Under the pieces are notes generated by a model that saw only the letters and a program-made list of their open reading frames with translations, was not told the DNA's origin and did no database searches. Shown here piece by piece: positions 7,262 through 9,052 of a stretch of DNA of 9,052 nucleotides. The DNA is taken from positions 1 through 9,052 of the forward strand of contig JAGOIB010000024.1 in NCBI GenBank assembly GCA_017995875.1, in the 5' to 3' direction. How positions within the stretch are numbered: position 1 is the stretch's first letter; the number at the start of each line of letters is the position of its first letter. This DNA is from Saprospiraceae bacterium. Lineage in GTDB: Bacteria; Bacteroidota; Bacteroidia; Chitinophagales; Saprospiraceae. The translations under genes and the position numbers were made by a program.

Positions 7262-7333
7262 TGACCCTGCAGGGAATCGAACCCCGATCTTAGGTTCCGA
7301 AGACCTACGCACTATCCGTTGTACTACAGAGTC
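7262..7333 (-). tRNA. tRNA-Arg, anticodon UCG
   Basis: The complement strand folds into a complete 72-nt cloverleaf. The acceptor stem is GACTCTG with CAGGGTC (7 bp, one T-G wobble), discriminator A. The D stem is GTAC with GTGC, loop AACGGATA. The anticodon stem is TAGGT with ACCTA, loop CTTCGGA, so U33 is followed by anticodon UCG at window positions 7300-7298. The variable loop is 4 nt, and the T stem CGGGG/CCCTG encloses TTCGATT. It would read CGA and, depending on modification of U34, other CGN arginine codons. The D-loop A after GG matches the known A20 arginine identity element. CCA is not encoded: the next three bases in the transcript are CAA, so CCA must be added by the tRNA nucleotidyltransferase. 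It is transcribed away from typA and towards the palindromic terminator. Confidence 0.95.
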
Positions 7334-7340
7334 AGGGCGG

Positions 7341-7348
7341 CGAAGATA
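7341..7348 (-). promoter_or_regulatory. Possible -7 element for tRNA-Arg
   Basis: On the minus strand this reads TATCTTCG, one base off TAnnTTTG, and it sits 7 nt before the tRNA 5' end, the distance expected if transcription starts almost at the mature end. No convincing TTTG -33 box was found, so the call rests on position and one motif. Confidence 0.35.
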
Positions 7349-7372
7349 AATGAAAATAAAACGTTCATTTAT
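7346..7372. promoter_or_regulatory. 9-bp inverted repeat in divergent promoter region
   Basis: ATAAATGAA (7346-7354) and its exact complement TTCATTTAT (7364-7372) flank a 9-nt spacer. The site lies between the tRNA-Arg and typA transcription starts and partly overlaps the possible tRNA -7 element. The half-site centres are 18 nt apart, which could suit a dimeric regulator, but AT-rich chance pairing is also plausible. Confidence 0.3.
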
Positions 7373-7438
7373 TACCCCATTCTTTCATGTGTAAACAGGT
7401 CAAATGGAACCAAATGCTGTTATTTGGTATTATATCAG

Positions 7439-7446
7439 TACCTTTG
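7439..7446 (+). promoter_or_regulatory. typA promoter, Bacteroidota -7 element
   Basis: TACCTTTG matches TAnnTTTG exactly and is followed by CACC; it ends 29 nt before the typA ATG. The nearest upstream TTTG (7423-7426) is only 12 nt away, against about 19 expected, so the -33 box is poor or degenerate. No Shine-Dalgarno sequence is seen before the start (GCCAAATACTTGT). Confidence 0.65.
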
Positions 7447-7475
7447 CACCCGCTTTTAAAAAGCCAAATACTTGT

Positions 7476-9052
7476 ATGTCGCAGATTAACGAAAATATCA
7501 GGAATATCGCCATTATCGCCCACGTCGATCATGGCAAAACCACCCTTGTAGACAAAATCCTCCAGGCTACCAAGGTGTTTAAAGACCACCAGGAGACTGG
7601 TGAGCTGATCATGGATTCCAATGACCTGGAGCGGGAACGTGGTATCACGATCTTCTCCAAAAACGCCGCAGTCGTCTATAAAGGCGTCAGAATCAACGTT
7701 ATCGATACCCCGGGTCACTCTGACTTCGGAGGTGAAGTAGAACGCGTATTACGTATGGCTGATGGCGTACTCTTGCTCGTAGATGCATTTGAAGGCCCGA
7801 TGCCACAAACCCGTTTTGTACTTCAAAAGGCGCTTCAATTACACCTCAAGCCTATCGTGGTGATCAATAAGGTTGACAAGCCAAATTGTCGCCCGGAAGA
7901 GATCCACAATGACGTATTTGACCTTTTTTATAGCCTTGATGCTACGGAAGAGCAATTAGATTTCAGCACATACTACGGTTCAGGCAAACATGGCTGGTTT
8001 AACGACAGCCTGGAGCCTTCAGCCGATATCACCCCATTATTGGATGGAATCCTAAAGTTGGTTCCACCTCCGGTAGCTTATGAGGGAACCTTACAAATGC
8101 AGATTACTTCCCTTGATTATTCATCTTACCAGGGTAGGATCGCTGTAGGTAAAATCAACAGGGGATCTATCAAGGAGAATCAACCTATCAGTATCGTTCA
8201 GGCAGATGGCGCTATCAAGCGCAGCCGTGTCAAAGAGCTTTACATCTTTGAAGGGATGGGTAAAAAGAAAGTTCAGGAAGTTAGTGCCGGTGAACTCTGT
8301 GCTGTTGTTGGCCTTGAAGATTTCAGGATCGGTGAGACGATCTCCGATTACGAATTTCCGGAAGGACTTCCATTTATAGCCGTCGATGAACCAACGATGA
8401 GTATGACCTTTGGTATCAATAACTCACCTTTCTTTGGTAAGGATGGAAAGTTTGTGACATCAAGGCACCTGAGAGACCGCTTGTGGAGAGAGACTGAAAA
8501 GAACCTTGCCATGAAAGTGGAGGAAACCAACAGTGCGGATAGCTTCCTGGTCTATGGACGGGGCATTCTTCACCTTGGTATCCTTATTGAAACCATGCGA
8601 CGTGAAGGATATGAATTGACAGTAGGTCAGCCGCAGGTTATTGTGAAAGTGATTGATGGGGTCAAGAGTGAGCCATATGAAAATCTGGTAATTGATGTAC
8701 CTACAGAATTCTCCTCCAGAGCTATTGACCTGGTCACACGTCGTAAAGGGGAGCTTCATGTCATGGAAGCAAAAGGCGATTATCAGCACCTTGAATTTGA
8801 CATCCCATCCCGTGGACTTATTGGTTTGAGATCAACCATGTTGACACAGACAGCCGGTGAAGCAGTCATGAGCCATAGGTTTACAGAATACAAGCCGTGG
8901 AAAGGAAATATTCCTGCACGTACCAATGGTGTATTGTTGGCTAAGGATCCTGGATCATCTACAGGTTACTCCATCGATAAACTTCAGGATCGTGGATTCT
9001 TTTTTATTGATCCGGGAGAAGAAGTGTATAAGGGTATGATCATCGGCGAGAA
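7476..9052 (+). CDS. typA: Translational GTPase TypA/BipA, 3' end cut by window edge
   Basis: The frame is open from ATG 7476 to the window edge: 525 complete codons with no stop. TypA binds the 70S ribosome with GTP and affects ribosome assembly, stress and low-temperature growth. G motifs are AHVDHGKTT (15-23, G1), RERGITI (53-59, switch I/G2), DTPGH (77-81, G3) and NKVD (131-134, G4). The usual G5 SA position reads GSGK, as is common in this phylum. Further on are the EF-Tu-like barrel, the [17 protein letters not shown] and GRGILHL segments of the EF-G III-like domain, EPYENL and [11 protein letters not shown] of the EF-G V-like domain, and the start of the TypA-specific C-terminal domain ([29 protein letters not shown]). 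The family is about 600 residues, so about 75 C-terminal residues are missing only because of the window edge. The start is fixed by [21 protein letters not shown] phylum-type promoter lies just upstream, so it is probably transcribed independently of the neighbours. Confidence 0.97.
   Translation, partial: MSQINENIRNIAIIAHVDHGKTTLVDKILQATKVFKDHQETGELIMDSNDLERERGITIFSKNAAVVYKGVRINVIDTPGHSDFGGEVERVLRMADGVLLLVDAFEGPMPQTRFVLQKALQLHLKPIVVINKVDKPNCRPEEIHNDVFDLFYSLDATEEQLDFSTYYGSGKHGWFNDSLEPSADITPLLDGILKLVPPPVAYEGTLQMQITSLDYSSYQGRIAVGKINRGSIKENQPISIVQADGAIKRSRVKELYIFEGMGKKKVQEVSAGELCAVVGLEDFRIGETISDYEFPEGLPFIAVDEPTMSMTFGINNSPFFGKDGKFVTSRHLRDRLWRETEKNLAMKVEETNSADSFLVYGRGILHLGILIETMRREGYELTVGQPQVIVKVIDGVKSEPYENLVIDVPTEFSSRAIDLVTRRKGELHVMEAKGDYQHLEFDIPSRGLIGLRSTMLTQTAGEAVMSHRFTEYKPWKGNIPARTNGVLLAKDPGSSTGYSIDKLQDRGFFFIDPGEEVYKGMIIGE

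Noticed and set aside
7423..7426. TTTG as the -33 box of the typA promoter
   Set aside because: The spacer to the -7 element is only 12 nt, well below the about 19 nt expected for Bacteroidota promoters.
7365..7718. 117-codon open frame on the minus strand
   Set aside because: It is antisense to the start and GTPase motifs of typA and spans its promoter; no coding evidence.
8460..8789. 109-codon open frame on the minus strand
   Set aside because: It is antisense to the conserved middle of typA; a shadow of that gene.

Overview
The window looks like chromosomal core sequence from a member of the Bacteroidota, possibly the Saprospiria/Chitinophagia side. The class is inferred from the style of the proteins and was not tested. 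Supporting signs are a TypA with Bacteroidota-type wording around its G5 region, a short AroE of about 246 residues, a stand-alone proline dehydrogenase of 400 residues, two signal-peptide beta-barrel proteins, no Shine-Dalgarno sequences before the starts, and a TAnnTTTG-type -7 promoter element before typA. I see no phage, transposase, CRISPR, toxin or defence genes.

Layout. Bases 1-4344 hold an envelope pair: a very long tetratricopeptide-repeat protein, cut by the left edge, followed 7 nt later by a 534-residue beta-barrel outer-membrane protein without a TonB plug. After a 76-nt gap come aroE (shikimate dehydrogenase) and a proline dehydrogenase gene that overlap by 14 nt, so they are probably translationally coupled. 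A small outer-membrane beta-barrel gene follows 28 nt later. All of these read on the + strand.

Bases 7090-7261 hold the least ordinary part: a 172-nt imperfect inverted repeat built largely from degenerate 7-nt units (GCATAGR-like, with CYCTATG-like complements). It is centred on a near-perfect 17-bp hairpin with T-tracts on both sides, which looks like a bidirectional terminator. One end contains the stop codon of the beta-barrel gene and the other stops one base short of a minus-strand tRNA-Arg gene (anticodon UCG), so the element separates two convergent transcripts. Beyond the tRNA, a 142-nt divergent promoter region leads to typA/bipA, a ribosome-associated translational GTPase that is open to the right edge and lacks its last ~75 codons.

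The genes do not form one pathway. The TPR/barrel pair and the small barrel belong to the cell envelope, aroE to aromatic amino-acid synthesis, the proline dehydrogenase to proline breakdown, and tRNA-Arg and TypA to translation. I did not find a new multi-gene system. The heptamer palindrome and the conserved-looking TPR/barrel pair most deserve follow-up.
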